The notes under the pieces: model-generated
Seen by the model: the letters and a program-made list of their open reading frames with translations, nothing else
Database searches by the model: none
Told to the model about the DNA's origin: nothing
In this document: in pieces, positions 35,228 to 44,221 of the stretch
Position numbering within the stretch: position 1 is the first letter of the stretch
How the letters are laid out: each line of letters begins with the position of its first letter
Made by a program: the position numbers and the translations under genes
NCBI RefSeq assembly: GCF_000384215.1
Contig: NZ_KB913032.1
Location: 6,781,605-6,845,604, forward strand
Length of the DNA: 64,000 nucleotides
Direction of reading: 5' to 3'
From: Amycolatopsis alba DSM 44262
GTDB taxonomy: Bacteria; Actinomycetota; Actinomycetes; Mycobacteriales; Pseudonocardiaceae

Positions 35228-37531
35228 TCACCTCAAGGTGAAATAGGCTTCTTCCTCCTGCGCGAAATGCAGGGTCAGGATCGCGTCCAGGCCATAGAGC
35301 GTCGCCCGCAGATCGTCGATCTGGTCGGCTTGGATCCCGTCCGGCGCCTCGTCCAGGTGCCGCCGCAATCGGCGCACGAGCCGCTCGATCTCGGCGTGTT
35401 CCAGGCTCATCGTCATGGTTCCTTCGGGGCCGCCCAGAACCTCGGCCAGCGCCGGGTAGAGCTGCTCTTCCTCGGCCAGTTCGTGAGGCAGCAGCCGGTC
35501 TTCGAGCAACCGGTACGCGTGCCGGACAGCGTCTTCGACTCCTGGGCCGCCGCCCTCCGCCAGGGCGTCTGCAGCCCGGCGGACAGCGGAACGGGCCGGA
35601 AGCAGCGCTTCGTGCTCGCCCTCGAACCTCCGCAACAAGCTGTCCGGCGCGCGACGGCGCCTCGACGACAACGGAGCGGCCAGGGACCGCAGTGCGTTTC
35701 CGATCACGGCGATGTCGATCCCCTCCTGGACGAGGGCGCCGAGGACGGGTACGAGCCAGCCACCGGCCGCCGCGAGCATGGCCAGCACCGACAGGCCGGT
35801 ACCGATTCCCGCGCTCTGGGCCGCGAGGCGTTTCGTCCGGCGGGCGATGTCCACGGCGTCGGCGAGCCGGTCGATGCGATCGTCGACGATCACCGCGTCG
35901 GCGGCCTGCGCCGCGGCGGTCGAGCCGCGCGACCCCAGGGCGATCCCGACACTCGCCGCCGCGAGGGCGGGGGCGTCGTTGACCCCGTCGCCGACCATGG
36001 CGGTCACCGCGCGTTCGTTTTCGGCGCGGACGAAGGCGATCTTGTCCGCGGGATCGCATCCCGCACGTACTCCGTCGAGTCCGAGCAGAGCGGCCACCTC
36101 CGCCGCGTTGTCGACGCGGTCACCGGTGAGGAGCACGATGTTCGCGATGCCTGCCGCGCGCAGCCGCCGGATCGTGCGGACCGCGTCCGGCCGTAGCTTG
36201 TCGCGTACGAGGAAGGCGGCGACGGGATGGCCGTTCTCCCGCGCCCAGAACACGGTCGCGAGGTCGAGCCGCCCCCTTCGCACCGCACTACGCGCCCAGG
36301 CGGGCAAGTCGCCCTCCGGCAGCCTTCCGATCCGGACGGACTTCCCGTCCACTTCACCTTCGACTCCTTGGCCGGGAGTCTCCGTCGCCGCGCGGGCCGC
36401 CGCGGGCTTGACACCGGCAGCGCGGGCGGCCCTCACCACCGCGCCCGCGAGCACATGCGGCGAGTAGGCCTCGACGCCGGCGGCCAGCGCGAGTACACGC
36501 TCCGGTGTATCGCCTGGGGCGCACATCACGGCGATCACCTCGGGACGTCCGGCGGTCACCGTGCCGGTCTTGTCCATCGCCAAGATCCTTACGCGACCGA
36601 GAAGTTCGAGTGCGGCCCCGTCTTTGACCACGACCCCCGAACGCGACGTCCGTGACATGCCGCCGGTGATCGCGACGGGTACGGCGAGCAGGAGCGGGCA
36701 GGGCGTCGCGGTGACGAGTACCGCGACCGCACGGCCAGGGTCTCCGCTGAACGCCCACGCCAGGCCGGCGATGGCCAGTGCGGCGGGCAGGAACCAGACG
36801 GCGACCCGGTCCGCGAGCCTGGCGATCGGCGCGGTGCCTGAGGCCGCCTGCTCCGCGAGCCGGACGATACCGGCGTAGGTGCTGGCTTCAGCGGAAGCGG
36901 TGACCACCAGGTCGACGGCCGGGCCGGCGTTCACCACGCCGCTGCGCACGGCCTCGCCCGTCCTCAGGACCGGTTCCGCCTCGCCCGTCAAGGCCGACTC
37001 GTCGAATGTCCCCTCCCCCTGCACCATCCCGTCCACCGGCACCACCTCACCGGACAGGACGACCACGCGGTCGCCCGAGCGCACGTCGCCGACCGGAACC
37101 GTGTCCACCGGCGCGTCGTCGGTGTCGCCGCGGCGGAGATGGGCCGACGTCGGTGCCCTGGCCAGCAAAGCGGACAGATCCCGGCCCGCCCGGCGCTCGG
37201 CCGCGGCTTCCAGCACACGGCCGGTCGCGATCATCGTGGCGATGATCGCCCCGGCGAGGTACTCCCCGACCGCGACGGCACCGACGAGCGCGAGTATCGC
37301 GAGCTGATCGGCGCCCCAGCGACCCGCCCGCAGGTCGGCGAGCACCCAGACCGTGGCGGGGACGACCATCAGGACCGTGGCGGCGGCCCACAACACCGCG
37401 GCCGGCGCCGGTCCCGAGAGCCTGGCGAGCCCGCCCGCGGCGAGCAACGCCGTCACCCCGCCGAGGAGCAGGGCCTCCTTGGACGGGCGCCCCCGGATCA
37501 CCCGGCCGGCCTGTTCGCCTCGTCGTCCCAC
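35228..37531 (-). CDS. Heavy-metal P-type ATPase fused to a hemerythrin domain
   Basis: A 767-residue P1B-type ATPase with a C-terminal extension. Seen in order: N-terminal helices without a metal-binding HMA domain, the actuator motif LTGEAEP, the membrane metal-site motif TPC (TATPCPLLLAVP), the phosphorylation motif DKTGT (LAMDKTGTVT), and the hinge GDGVNDAPALAAA. From about residue 635 a four-helix hemerythrin-like domain follows, with His/Glu in FEGEHEALLP, PHELAEEEQLYPAL, SLEHAEIERL and LHFAQEEEAYF. It would export a metal ion and sense O2, NO or iron through the diiron site. GTG 37531 follows GGAG; GTG 37501 (GTGA overlap) is possible. It is the last gene of a four-gene coupled operon. 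Confidence 0.85.
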   Translation of the reverse strand: MGRRGEQAGRVIRGRPSKEALLLGGVTALLAAGGLARLSGPAPAAVLWAAATVLMVVPATVWVLADLRAGRWGADQLAILALVGAVAVGEYLAGAIIATMIATGRVLEAAAERRAGRDLSALLARAPTSAHLRRGDTDDAPVDTVPVGDVRSGDRVVVLSGEVVPVDGMVQGEGTFDESALTGEAEPVLRTGEAVRSGVVNAGPAVDLVVTASAEASTYAGIVRLAEQAASGTAPIARLADRVAVWFLPAALAIAGLAWAFSGDPGRAVAVLVTATPCPLLLAVPVAITGGMSRTSRSGVVVKDGAALELLGRVRILAMDKTGTVTAGRPEVIAVMCAPGDTPERVLALAAGVEAYSPHVLAGAVVRAARAAGVKPAAARAATETPGQGVEGEVDGKSVRIGRLPEGDLPAWARSAVRRGRLDLATVFWARENGHPVAAFLVRDKLRPDAVRTIRRLRAAGIANIVLLTGDRVDNAAEVAALLGLDGVRAGCDPADKIAFVRAENERAVTAMVGDGVNDAPALAAASVGIALGSRGSTAAAQAADAVIVDDRIDRLADAVDIARRTKRLAAQSAGIGTGLSVLAMLAAAGGWLVPVLGALVQEGIDIAVIGNALRSLAAPLSSRRRRAPDSLLRRFEGEHEALLPARSAVRRAADALAEGGGPGVEDAVRHAYRLLEDRLLPHELAEEEQLYPALAEVLGGPEGTMTMSLEHAEIERLVRRLRRHLDEAPDGIQADQIDDLRATLYGLDAILTLHFAQEEEAYFTLR

Positions 37532-38115
37532 GTGTACTCCACCCGGTCGATGACGTCCACGACTCCGGCCACCCGGCGGATCAACGCGTCGAGGAGGACG
37601 GACTGGCTCCGGCGTTCGACCGTTCCCGTCAAGGTGACGATGCCGTCGGTGACCTGAGCGCGGACCTGGCCTCGAGACGGTCGCCGGATCAACACCAAGA
37701 GGTCTTGATCGACTTCTCCACGGATGTCCGCGTCGGTGCGGACGAGAGCCCGGACCAGGTCGGCCCGGCTGACGATTCCGCTGAGTTTCCCGTAGCGATC
37801 CACCACGGGCAGTCGCTTCACCCGGTGCCCCACCATCAGCCTCGCGGCCTCCTGCAGAGGCTTGTCCGCTTCGACCGTCACCGCGGGAGCCGTCATCACG
37901 TCCTCGGCCGCCCGCACGACAGATGCACCTTCGGCCTGCTTCAGCAACAAGTCCGCCTCGGACACGACACCCACGACATCACGATCGTGATCGACGACCG
38001 GAACGGCGCTGATGCCCCGGCCGGCCAGGATCCTCGTGATGTCGGCGATCGGCGTGGACTTGCGGACCGAGTGGACGCCTAGGGTCATGACGTCGCCGAC
38101 CGTGGTTCCGGTCAC
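37498..38115 (-). CDS. CBS-BON domain protein
   Basis: A 205-residue protein with two CBS domains (GDVMTLGVHSVRKSTPI to VVGVVSEADLL, and AEDVMTAPAVTVEADKPL to LSGIVSRADLV) and a C-terminal BON domain (GQVRAQVTDGIVTLTGTV). CBS pairs bind adenine nucleotides; BON domains bind membranes or partners. The closest described comparison is Hrp1, a DosR-regulated CBS protein of M. tuberculosis, which lacks BON. The start GTG 38115 overlaps the stop of the upstream small gene, and the end overlaps the P-type ATPase gene. Confidence 0.85.
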   Translation of the reverse strand: MTGTTVGDVMTLGVHSVRKSTPIADITRILAGRGISAVPVVDHDRDVVGVVSEADLLLKQAEGASVVRAAEDVMTAPAVTVEADKPLQEAARLMVGHRVKRLPVVDRYGKLSGIVSRADLVRALVRTDADIRGEVDQDLLVLIRRPSRGQVRAQVTDGIVTLTGTVERRSQSVLLDALIRRVAGVVDVIDRVEYTWDDEANRPAG

Positions 38116-38297
38116 GACGGCACTTCCTCGTCTTCCTCGGCGGGCTCCTCCTGCTTGTGCTCGCGGTAGGACTCGGCGGCGAAGTACCGCCTCATCGCGG
38201 CTTCGGCGAGCTCGGCCGAAGACCGTGAAGATCCCGAGCCCGCGGCTATCGCCTGACGCGCCTCTCGTGCGGCGCGGGCGCTTTCGACGTCGTTCAT
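38112..38297 (-). CDS. Small charged protein
   Basis: A 61-residue protein, mostly helical by composition, with an Ala/Arg/Ser-rich N-terminal half (VESARAAREARQAIAAG) and a highly acidic C-terminus. The start overlaps the USP stop as ATGA and the stop overlaps the CBS start as GTGA, so it is certainly part of the operon. No family recognised; the stretch AELAEAAMRRYFAAESYREH suggests a short amphipathic helix. Confidence 0.7.
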   Translation of the reverse strand: MNDVESARAAREARQAIAAGSGSSRSSAELAEAAMRRYFAAESYREHKQEEPAEEDEEVPS

Positions 38298-39238
38298 GCC
38301 CCATCTCCTTCCAGCAAAAGCGATTCCGCTGTCCCGGCGGCGCCGAGAAGCACGACATCGGACCGGACGACGGCGACCGGGCAGGGTGCGCGGCCGGTCA
38401 GGTCCTGGCTCACTGATCCGAAAAGCAGTCCCGTGAACGCGTTCCGGCCCCGGGTGCCGACGACTATCAGGACGGCCCGTTCGCCGTACTCTTTGAGCAC
38501 CTTGGCCGGTCTTCCCCGGACCACGAGACAGTCGAAGGGGACGCCGGGGAACCAGTCCGCGACCGTCGCCACCTTCGTCTCCAGCGCCTGCCGCTCGGCG
38601 TCCTGCACGGTCACGGAGTCGGCGAGGTTCAGGTCACTCCAGGTCCGGAGCACGGTCACCGACGTCCCCAGTCGCGCCGCCTCCTCGAAGGCGAAGCGCA
38701 CGGCGAACGCCGAGGCCTGCCAACTGTCGACACCCACCACGACCGGCCCGGACCGCGAACGCGCGCCGCGGACGACCACCAGCGGGCACCGCCCGTGGAC
38801 CGCCACGGCGAGGGCGGACGAACCCAGCACCAACCGGCCGACGCCGTCCAGACCACGAGTACCGACGGCGAGCACGAGTGCGTGTTTCGATTCGTCGATC
38901 AGCACCGGCCGAGGATCACCTTCCCGCACCTCGGTCTCGATCTCCAGACTCGGAGCGACCGCCCATGCCGCCAGCTTCGCCAGCCGAAGCCGCTTCACGG
39001 CGGTCTCGCGTAGGGCCTCACGCACTTCCGCGGCGGTGACTTCGAGATTCGGGTAGTCGTCCCCGGTCGAAAAATAGGCGTGGACAAGCCTCAGTGAGGT
39101 TTCTCGCCGCACCGCCTCTCCGGCCGCCCAGCGCACCGCCTCCGTCGCCGACTCCGAGCCGTCGACGCCGACGACCACCGGCTTGGTCCCACCCCAACGT
39201 CCGGACACGGTGACCGCCCGCCCTTCCTCTCGGCTCAT
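38294..39238 (-). CDS. Tandem universal stress protein
   Basis: A 314-residue protein with two USP domains. Domain 1 begins KPVVVGVDGSESATEAVRW and ends with the ATP-binding loop VGTRGLDGVGRLVLGSSA. Domain 2 begins VVVGVDSWQASAFAVRF and ends VGTRGRNAFTGLLFGSVS. The G-x2-G-x9-G(S/T) loops suggest ATP binding. Tandem USPs such as Rv2623 are DosR targets that slow growth in hypoxia. It is the first gene of the operon USP, small protein, CBS-BON, P-type ATPase-hemerythrin. A candidate DosR-type box lies about 80 bases upstream. Confidence 0.9.
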   Translation of the reverse strand: MSREEGRAVTVSGRWGGTKPVVVGVDGSESATEAVRWAAGEAVRRETSLRLVHAYFSTGDDYPNLEVTAAEVREALRETAVKRLRLAKLAAWAVAPSLEIETEVREGDPRPVLIDESKHALVLAVGTRGLDGVGRLVLGSSALAVAVHGRCPLVVVRGARSRSGPVVVGVDSWQASAFAVRFAFEEAARLGTSVTVLRTWSDLNLADSVTVQDAERQALETKVATVADWFPGVPFDCLVVRGRPAKVLKEYGERAVLIVVGTRGRNAFTGLLFGSVSQDLTGRAPCPVAVVRSDVVLLGAAGTAESLLLEGDGA

Positions 39239-39315
39239 CCCAGGTTGCGCCCGGCGCGGTATCGCGGGGCAGTGCCCGGCGTCCCCGTCCGGCAGGTCCT
39301 TGGCACGTCCGGAGA

Positions 39316-39330
39316 GGGACGTTCTGCTCT
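39316..39330. promoter_or_regulatory. Weak DosR-type box in a divergent promoter
   Basis: GGGACGTTCTGCTCT matches the local motif GGGACCTTCGGCCCT at 12 of 15 positions. It lies between the USP operon (-) and the gene at 39385 (+), at a distance that could serve both. Confidence 0.35.
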
Positions 39331-39384
39331 AACCCGGACACCACGACCGGCGAATCGTTGGTCGCCCCGGACCAGGAGGAGCCG

Positions 39385-39720
39385 ATGACCACGAACCGTG
39401 CCGAAACCGCCGGATCGCCGGCTGACCGTTACACCCCGGATCCCGACTTCAGCGAGTGGCTCCGGGTCGAAGCGGGCGAGTTCGCCGGCTTCGGCGAGCC
39501 GGGCTACGGGAAGATCGTGCTGTCCCTGTCCGTCCGCTCCTACGGTGACCGCCACAGCCTGCTCACCTACGACATCAGGGTCACCCTCACCGATTCCGTG
39601 AGCCTGTCTCGTTTCCGGCGGTACTGGATGGTGGCGTCACCGCTGATCAAGAACATCCACGGCGCCACCCTGCGCGCGATCGCGCGGGACGCCGAACACG
39701 CCGAGACCGGGACGTCGTGA
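39385..39720 (+). CDS. Hypothetical protein, possible SRPBCC-like fold
   Basis: A 111-residue soluble protein. Alternating strands (KIVLSLSVRSYGDRHSLLTYDIRVTL) and a C-terminal helix (RRYWMVASPLIKNIHGATLRAIARDAE) resemble the C-terminal half of small SRPBCC/DUF2867-like proteins. ATG 39385 follows AGGAGGA. The next gene starts inside its stop (GTGA) and codes a longer protein of similar pattern (strand, then YWRSIRPAAWLTTRGLL), so the two may be related partners. Function unknown. Confidence 0.65.
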   Translation: MTTNRAETAGSPADRYTPDPDFSEWLRVEAGEFAGFGEPGYGKIVLSLSVRSYGDRHSLLTYDIRVTLTDSVSLSRFRRYWMVASPLIKNIHGATLRAIARDAEHAETGTS

Positions 39721-40307
39721 ACGGCGAAGGCACGGACGTGGTGAACGCGCGACTGATCGACCGCTTCGCACCGCGTGCGGACTTCATCCTGGCCGAGGAG
39801 CTACTCCTCAGCGCGGCGGCCACCGCCGCCTATCGCGCGATCGGTGAACTCCGCGACGCCGACCTGGAGTCCCCGGTTATCCGCCTGCTCTTCCGCGCGC
39901 GCGATCTTCCCGGCTACGTCCGGTCGCACGGACACGTCACCGATCTCGGGGAGATCCTCCTCGGCGGCAAGGGCATCCTGCTCGGCGAGCGACCTGGACG
40001 GGAGATCGTCCTCGGCGCCGCAGGACGATTCTGGAGCCCCGTACCCGAGTGGTACGAAGTCACTCCGGAGACCTTCCGCGACTTCGCCCACGCTCGCGGT
40101 GGCACGATCGCGATGGCCTTCCTCGTGGATCCCTTGGCCGAAATCGGCTGCCGCGTGACGATCGAAACGAGGATCACCGTGGCCGACCCGGCCGCCCGGC
40201 GCACCGCGTCCCTCTACTGGCGTTCGATCCGGCCTGCCGCCTGGCTCACCACCCGTGGTCTCCTCGCCGCCATCGCAGCGCGCGCAACGGCCCTCACGCC
40301 TTCGTGA
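39717..40307 (+). CDS. Hypothetical protein, SRPBCC-like
   Basis: A 196-residue protein beginning MNGEGTDVVNARLIDRFAPRAD. It looks like a lipid-binding-type fold: an amphipathic N-terminal helix region, strands GREIVLGAAGRFWSP and GGTIAMAFLVDP, a long strand CRVTIETRITVADPAARR and a C-terminal helix YWRSIRPAAWLTTRGLLAAIAAR. GTG 39717 overlaps the preceding stop, so the two genes are coupled. Its 3' end overlaps the convergent acyltransferase gene by 14 bases. No specific function can be given. Confidence 0.65.
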   Translation: MNGEGTDVVNARLIDRFAPRADFILAEELLLSAAATAAYRAIGELRDADLESPVIRLLFRARDLPGYVRSHGHVTDLGEILLGGKGILLGERPGREIVLGAAGRFWSPVPEWYEVTPETFRDFAHARGGTIAMAFLVDPLAEIGCRVTIETRITVADPAARRTASLYWRSIRPAAWLTTRGLLAAIAARATALTPS

Positions 40308-41799
40308 GCACCGCGGCGTCCGCGGTCGCCGCGGCGAGCGCGCCGACCAGGCGATGCGGATCCGGAAGAAGTTTCCGGTCCGTCCCGAATCCGAAGTGGA
40401 CGGAACCCGCGTAGCTGAACACACAGACGGTGACCGCCTGAGGCCCGCTGCACGGCGCCCACCCGACAATGCCGTCGACCCGGACACCGGCCAGCGCCAT
40501 CGGGCGACGCGGTCCGGGCACGTTGGTCAGCACCCCCGTCGCCTTGCCGGCGAAGAAGCGGGTCAGCGGCTCCGACAGGCTCTCCGGCATACGACCCGAG
40601 AGCCACTGGATCCCGAAGGTCAGCATCGGCTCGTAGGACTCGCGAATTCGCTGCACCCTTCGGTGCACGCCGTCGAGACGCTCCCGAAAACCTTTCTCCG
40701 CCAGAGGGAATCCGGCGAGGACGAGAGCGAAGTCATTGCCGAGCCTGGGTGGCAGGCCGGCGTCGAACCCCGACCGGCTCACCGGGAGAAGCCAGTTCAG
40801 GTCGATCGGCGCCACGACACCGTCACGATCCCGCGCGTACCGTTCGAAGGCGGCCATCACCAAGGCCACGCAAACGTCGTTGACGCTGGTCCCGGTCGCG
40901 CGCGCCACCGCCGTGATCAGGTCGAGCGGGATGGCGTCACCCCAGGCGGCCGTTTTCTCCTCGGCGGGCTCCCCGGCCCACAGCGCATCGGCCCGCGCGG
41001 GGCTCGCGAGCTTCACCACACCACCCGCGGTGTTCCGCAGGGTGAATCCTCGAGAAACCAGGAACTTCAGTAGCCCCGCCGGTCCGCGAGGAAGCGTGGA
41101 GGTCGCCAGTTCGCCCACCGCCCCGGCCAGGCCGGCGACACCGGTCAGGCCGAGAACCGGCCACGCCACCGCCGCACGGGCCAGCGGCCCCGCTCGCCCG
41201 GCCACCCGATCCAGCCGGTCACCCAGCCCGCCGAACATTTCCACGACATTCGCGGCGGCCCTGGACATCGCTCGTGAACCTCCGGGCGCCTGTGGCCTCG
41301 TCCCGCCGACCTGGACCGGCCGGGAGTCCTCGTCCTCGATCGGATCGAGAAGGCCGAAAAGTACCTGGATCAACCGGATCCCGTCCGCCATGGCATGGTG
41401 CGACCGCATCAGCACGGCGCTGCCGGTCCCGTATCCCTGCAGCAGCTCCATCGTCCACAAGGGATGATCGGGATCGAAGGGAAGTGCCCGGCGAGCGGCG
41501 ACCAACTCCTGCAGCTCTTCCCTTGCGCCCGGCGCAGGCACCCTTCCCACCGTCAGATGCCTGTCGAGGCTGAAGTCCACATCGGTCTCCCAGAACCAGT
41601 CACCTCCTTCACAGACCGGTCGCTGGGTGAACACCGGGTATCTGCCGAGCAGCCGGTCCGCGACCACCCGCGCGAGGCCTTTTGGAGTCACCTCGTCCGC
41701 CGTCCACAGCACGGAGGTGATGGTCATCAGATTCGCCGGATCATCCAGTTTCAGCCACAGCCGGTCGTGTGGCGCGAGCGGACGGCGCAAGGAGCTCAC
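40294..41799 (-). CDS. WS/DGAT family acyltransferase
   Basis: A 501-residue wax ester synthase/diacylglycerol acyltransferase. The active-site motif HHxxxDG is seen as RSHHAMADGIRL near residue 130. The C-terminal half contains NDVCVALVMAAFERY and the family motif NVPGPRRPMALAG. These enzymes make triacylglycerol or wax esters from acyl-CoA; the M. tuberculosis homologue Tgs1 is a DosR target that stores lipid in dormancy. GTG 41799 overlaps the stop of the DUF1918 gene. A paralogue lies at 45514. Confidence 0.9.
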   Translation of the reverse strand: MSSLRRPLAPHDRLWLKLDDPANLMTITSVLWTADEVTPKGLARVVADRLLGRYPVFTQRPVCEGGDWFWETDVDFSLDRHLTVGRVPAPGAREELQELVAARRALPFDPDHPLWTMELLQGYGTGSAVLMRSHHAMADGIRLIQVLFGLLDPIEDEDSRPVQVGGTRPQAPGGSRAMSRAAANVVEMFGGLGDRLDRVAGRAGPLARAAVAWPVLGLTGVAGLAGAVGELATSTLPRGPAGLLKFLVSRGFTLRNTAGGVVKLASPARADALWAGEPAEEKTAAWGDAIPLDLITAVARATGTSVNDVCVALVMAAFERYARDRDGVVAPIDLNWLLPVSRSGFDAGLPPRLGNDFALVLAGFPLAEKGFRERLDGVHRRVQRIRESYEPMLTFGIQWLSGRMPESLSEPLTRFFAGKATGVLTNVPGPRRPMALAGVRVDGIVGWAPCSGPQAVTVCVFSYAGSVHFGFGTDRKLLPDPHRLVGALAAATADAAVLTKA

Positions 41800-42062
41800 G
41801 GCTTGTGCCGAGTGGCGATGGCCTCCTGTACGGCGAGGAGCCGGGCACGTTGAGCCTCGTCGGCTGCGTTCTGGTCGGCTTCGGTGACGATCACCGCGTC
41901 CGGTCCGGGAAAGACCGTGGAGACATGGTCGTCCTGTATCCAGCGCACCACGTACGGAGGCGAGCCGTCCGGCGAGCGGACCTCGATGATGAGTCCCCGC
42001 TGATCCGTCTTGCCGACGATCGGTCCCTTGATGACCAGCCAGTCACCTTGACGAGCATGCAT
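41796..42062 (-). CDS. DUF1918-type protein
   Basis: An 88-residue protein. Residues 1-58 form a small beta-barrel (MHARQGDWLVIKGPIVGK, RGLIIEVRSPDGSPPYVVRW, DDHVSTVFPGPDAVIV) typical of DUF1918, an actinobacterial domain found near DosR-regulated genes. A short helical tail follows. ATG 42062 is preceded by GGGAG. It overlaps the acyltransferase start by GTGA, so the two are coupled. Molecular function is not known. Confidence 0.8.
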   Translation of the reverse strand: MHARQGDWLVIKGPIVGKTDQRGLIIEVRSPDGSPPYVVRWIQDDHVSTVFPGPDAVIVTEADQNAADEAQRARLLAVQEAIATRHKP

Positions 42063-42135
42063 GTCACTCCCTTCCGACCGGTCTTTTCCCTTGCCACGGG
42101 GAATGTTCTCCACCGTGCTGAGCCACCTGTGACGC

Positions 42136-42660
42136 TCACCCGCCCGCTTTCGCGGTGAGCAGGCGGCCGAGCCCGGCTCCCCAGGCTTCCGCCCGCTCTC
42201 GCTCTCCCTCACGGAGGGCAGTGGTCCCTTTGCTCACGTCCACGAAGAAGCTCTCGGACGGTACGAGCGGAACGCCGCCATGTCGCCGCAGGACCTTTTC
42301 CGCGCCGCGGGCGGCGGAACCGGTGAGCCAGCGTGGTTTGGCCATCCTCGTGTCGAAGACCGCCACCGGTATCCGCGTCTGAGCACTGCCGCACGACCCG
42401 AGCCACTCGCGCAGGCCGGTGGCCGATCGCACGCCGTGTCCGGTCTGTTCGAGCGCGGACTTCCGGGTCGCCGGTCTGGTCATGACCAAGGCGTGGGTGG
42501 GTCCGCCGACGACCAGCAGGTCGATGCCGTCCCAGTCACGGGGCGCCTCGTCCACGTTGAGGACGTCGACGCCGGTGTGCGCCGCCAGTCCCTTTCCGAT
42601 CGCCGTCGCCAGGGTTTCCGTGTTCCCGAACATCGACTCGAAGACCACCACCGCGCGCAT
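42136..42660 (-). CDS. Flavodoxin-like protein
   Basis: A 174-residue flavodoxin-fold protein. The FMN phosphate loop is VVFESMFGNTETLA (residues 4-17), followed by LLVVGGPTHALVMTRP and VAVFDTRM, matching flavodoxin domains. It should bind FMN and act in electron transfer or quinone reduction. ATG 42660 shares its A with the stop of the upstream DUF4389 gene (TGATG). Length is usual for the family. Confidence 0.85.
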   Translation of the reverse strand: MRAVVVFESMFGNTETLATAIGKGLAAHTGVDVLNVDEAPRDWDGIDLLVVGGPTHALVMTRPATRKSALEQTGHGVRSATGLREWLGSCGSAQTRIPVAVFDTRMAKPRWLTGSAARGAEKVLRRHGGVPLVPSESFFVDVSKGTTALREGERERAEAWGAGLGRLLTAKAGG

Positions 42661-44054
42661 CAGGATTCTCCTTGCCGTGTTGCGGAAAGCTCCCGGGAAG
42701 CGCGTGAGACGGAGAGCGCGACCAGCACGACCGCGGCGGCGAGCGCCACGATTCCCGCGGTCAGGAAGACCCACGCGAGCCGGCCGAGCACCGGAGCGGT
42801 CGCACCGGCTTCCGCCCGGACGTTCACCCCCGGCGACCCATCGGCGTTCATCACCACGACCGTCCAGTCACCCGCCTGATCCGGCCACTCGACCGTGCGG
42901 GTTCCCGCCCCGGCCGACGAGACCGTCCAGACGCCCGCGTTCTCCGGGAGCAACGGGACGCCCGAGCCCTGATGGACGGCGACCGCGCCGGAGGCCAGGT
43001 CCGTGATCGTCACGTACTCGGTCCCCTCCAGGTAGCGGGCGACCTCGGACGACGGAGCGATACCGACGAAGATCGGGTTCTCCGAGCCCAGGTCGGTGAC
43101 CCGGATACGAAGGTCGCCCAGCGCACGTTCGGCGAGCAACACGTCGTCGGGAGTGCCGGCGAAGTGCACCCGCTCGCTCGTCAGGGCGTGAGTACCCGTG
43201 CTGTAGGTCGACGAGGCGGACAGGTAACCGTCGTCGGACCGTTCGCCCTTGTCCAGCCAGAGCAGGGTGACGCCGCCGGTGAGCAGGCCCATGGAAAGAG
43301 CGCCCAGCAGGACGCCGGCGACGACCGAGACGATCCTGCCCGGCGACCAGTGCGCACCGGACCGGCTCGGAGCCGGTGTCTCCGGCGAGATCGAGGTCCG
43401 TCCCGGTTCGGTTCCGCCCATGTCCAGCCGGAACGGCGGGTACTCGTCGGTCATCAGCGCGGCGTAGGCGCCGACCCGGATGACCCAGCGATCCATCCCG
43501 ATCACGAAGTCGTACAAGGGCTTCGGGTACTTCCCGGTGAACAGCAGGATGATCGCGGCGATGAGCACCAGGATCCCGATCAAACCACCGGCTCCCCAGC
43601 TGTACCGGTCGTCGGAGGGTCCCCAGCCCAGCCACAGACCGCCGCCCGCGAAGACGCCGAGGACGAGGTAGTGCGGAATCGCCAGCAACCACCATTTCAC
43701 GAGCACGGATCCGCGTGACAAGCGCTCCGGATAGTCGATTTCGAGCCTGGCCGGATAGGACGGGTCGTCGGCCAGCGTGAACGGTGGATACCGGTCTGTG
43801 CCCAGCGCGGCGTAGGCGTAGTAGTGCACTCGCCACGCCCACCGGAAGACCCCGACGTTGAATTCGAAGATCGACCGCGGATACCGCCCGGTGAACAGGA
43901 TGGCGAAGAACGCCACCATCGTCAGCGGGACGAACGCGAGCCACAGCACCGCGAGCACGAGGTAATGCGGAATCGCCAGCAGCCATTTCACCAGCCAGAG
44001 CCACCGGGACAGGCCTGGATCGAGTGTTGTCTCGACGCGGACGGACGAACTCAT
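42660..44054 (-). CDS. DUF4389 membrane protein
   Basis: A 464-residue membrane protein. Two DUF4389 repeats are visible, each with VKWLLAIPHYLVL, a GRYPRSIFEF or GKYPKPLYDF segment and an AYAALMTDEYPPF-like segment. About five helices lie in the first 220 residues and two more near 245 and 435, with an extracellular domain of about 160 residues between them. ATG 44054 has GGAGG upstream. The function is not known; it is coupled to the flavodoxin gene. Confidence 0.8.
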   Translation of the reverse strand: MSSSVRVETTLDPGLSRWLWLVKWLLAIPHYLVLAVLWLAFVPLTMVAFFAILFTGRYPRSIFEFNVGVFRWAWRVHYYAYAALGTDRYPPFTLADDPSYPARLEIDYPERLSRGSVLVKWWLLAIPHYLVLGVFAGGGLWLGWGPSDDRYSWGAGGLIGILVLIAAIILLFTGKYPKPLYDFVIGMDRWVIRVGAYAALMTDEYPPFRLDMGGTEPGRTSISPETPAPSRSGAHWSPGRIVSVVAGVLLGALSMGLLTGGVTLLWLDKGERSDDGYLSASSTYSTGTHALTSERVHFAGTPDDVLLAERALGDLRIRVTDLGSENPIFVGIAPSSEVARYLEGTEYVTITDLASGAVAVHQGSGVPLLPENAGVWTVSSAGAGTRTVEWPDQAGDWTVVVMNADGSPGVNVRAEAGATAPVLGRLAWVFLTAGIVALAAAVVLVALSVSRASRELSATRQGES

Positions 44055-44138
44055 GACGACGCCTCCTTGCGGGGAGCGGACCTGTCGACTCTCCGCTCCC
44101 CGCGCCGGCGGGAACAGGAACGAACGGCCCGCCGAGCC

Positions 44139-44153
44139 GGGCCCTCCGACCCT
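44139..44153. promoter_or_regulatory. Candidate DosR-type box in a divergent promoter
   Basis: GGGCCCTCCGACCCT agrees with GGGACCTTCGGCCCT at 12 of 15 positions. It lies between the DUF4389 operon (-) and the nitroreductase gene (+), 85 and 69 bases from their starts. Confidence 0.45.
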
Positions 44154-44221
44154 GACCGCGCCCCGCCCGGCCGGGAACCATGAACCTCGACCCGTTTCCC
44201 CTTCTCAGAGGCAGGTTTCCG

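Noticed and set aside
42134..42160. GCTCACC...GGTGAGC hairpin at the end of the flavodoxin gene
   Set aside because: Only 7 base pairs and mostly inside the coding end; too weak to call a terminator.
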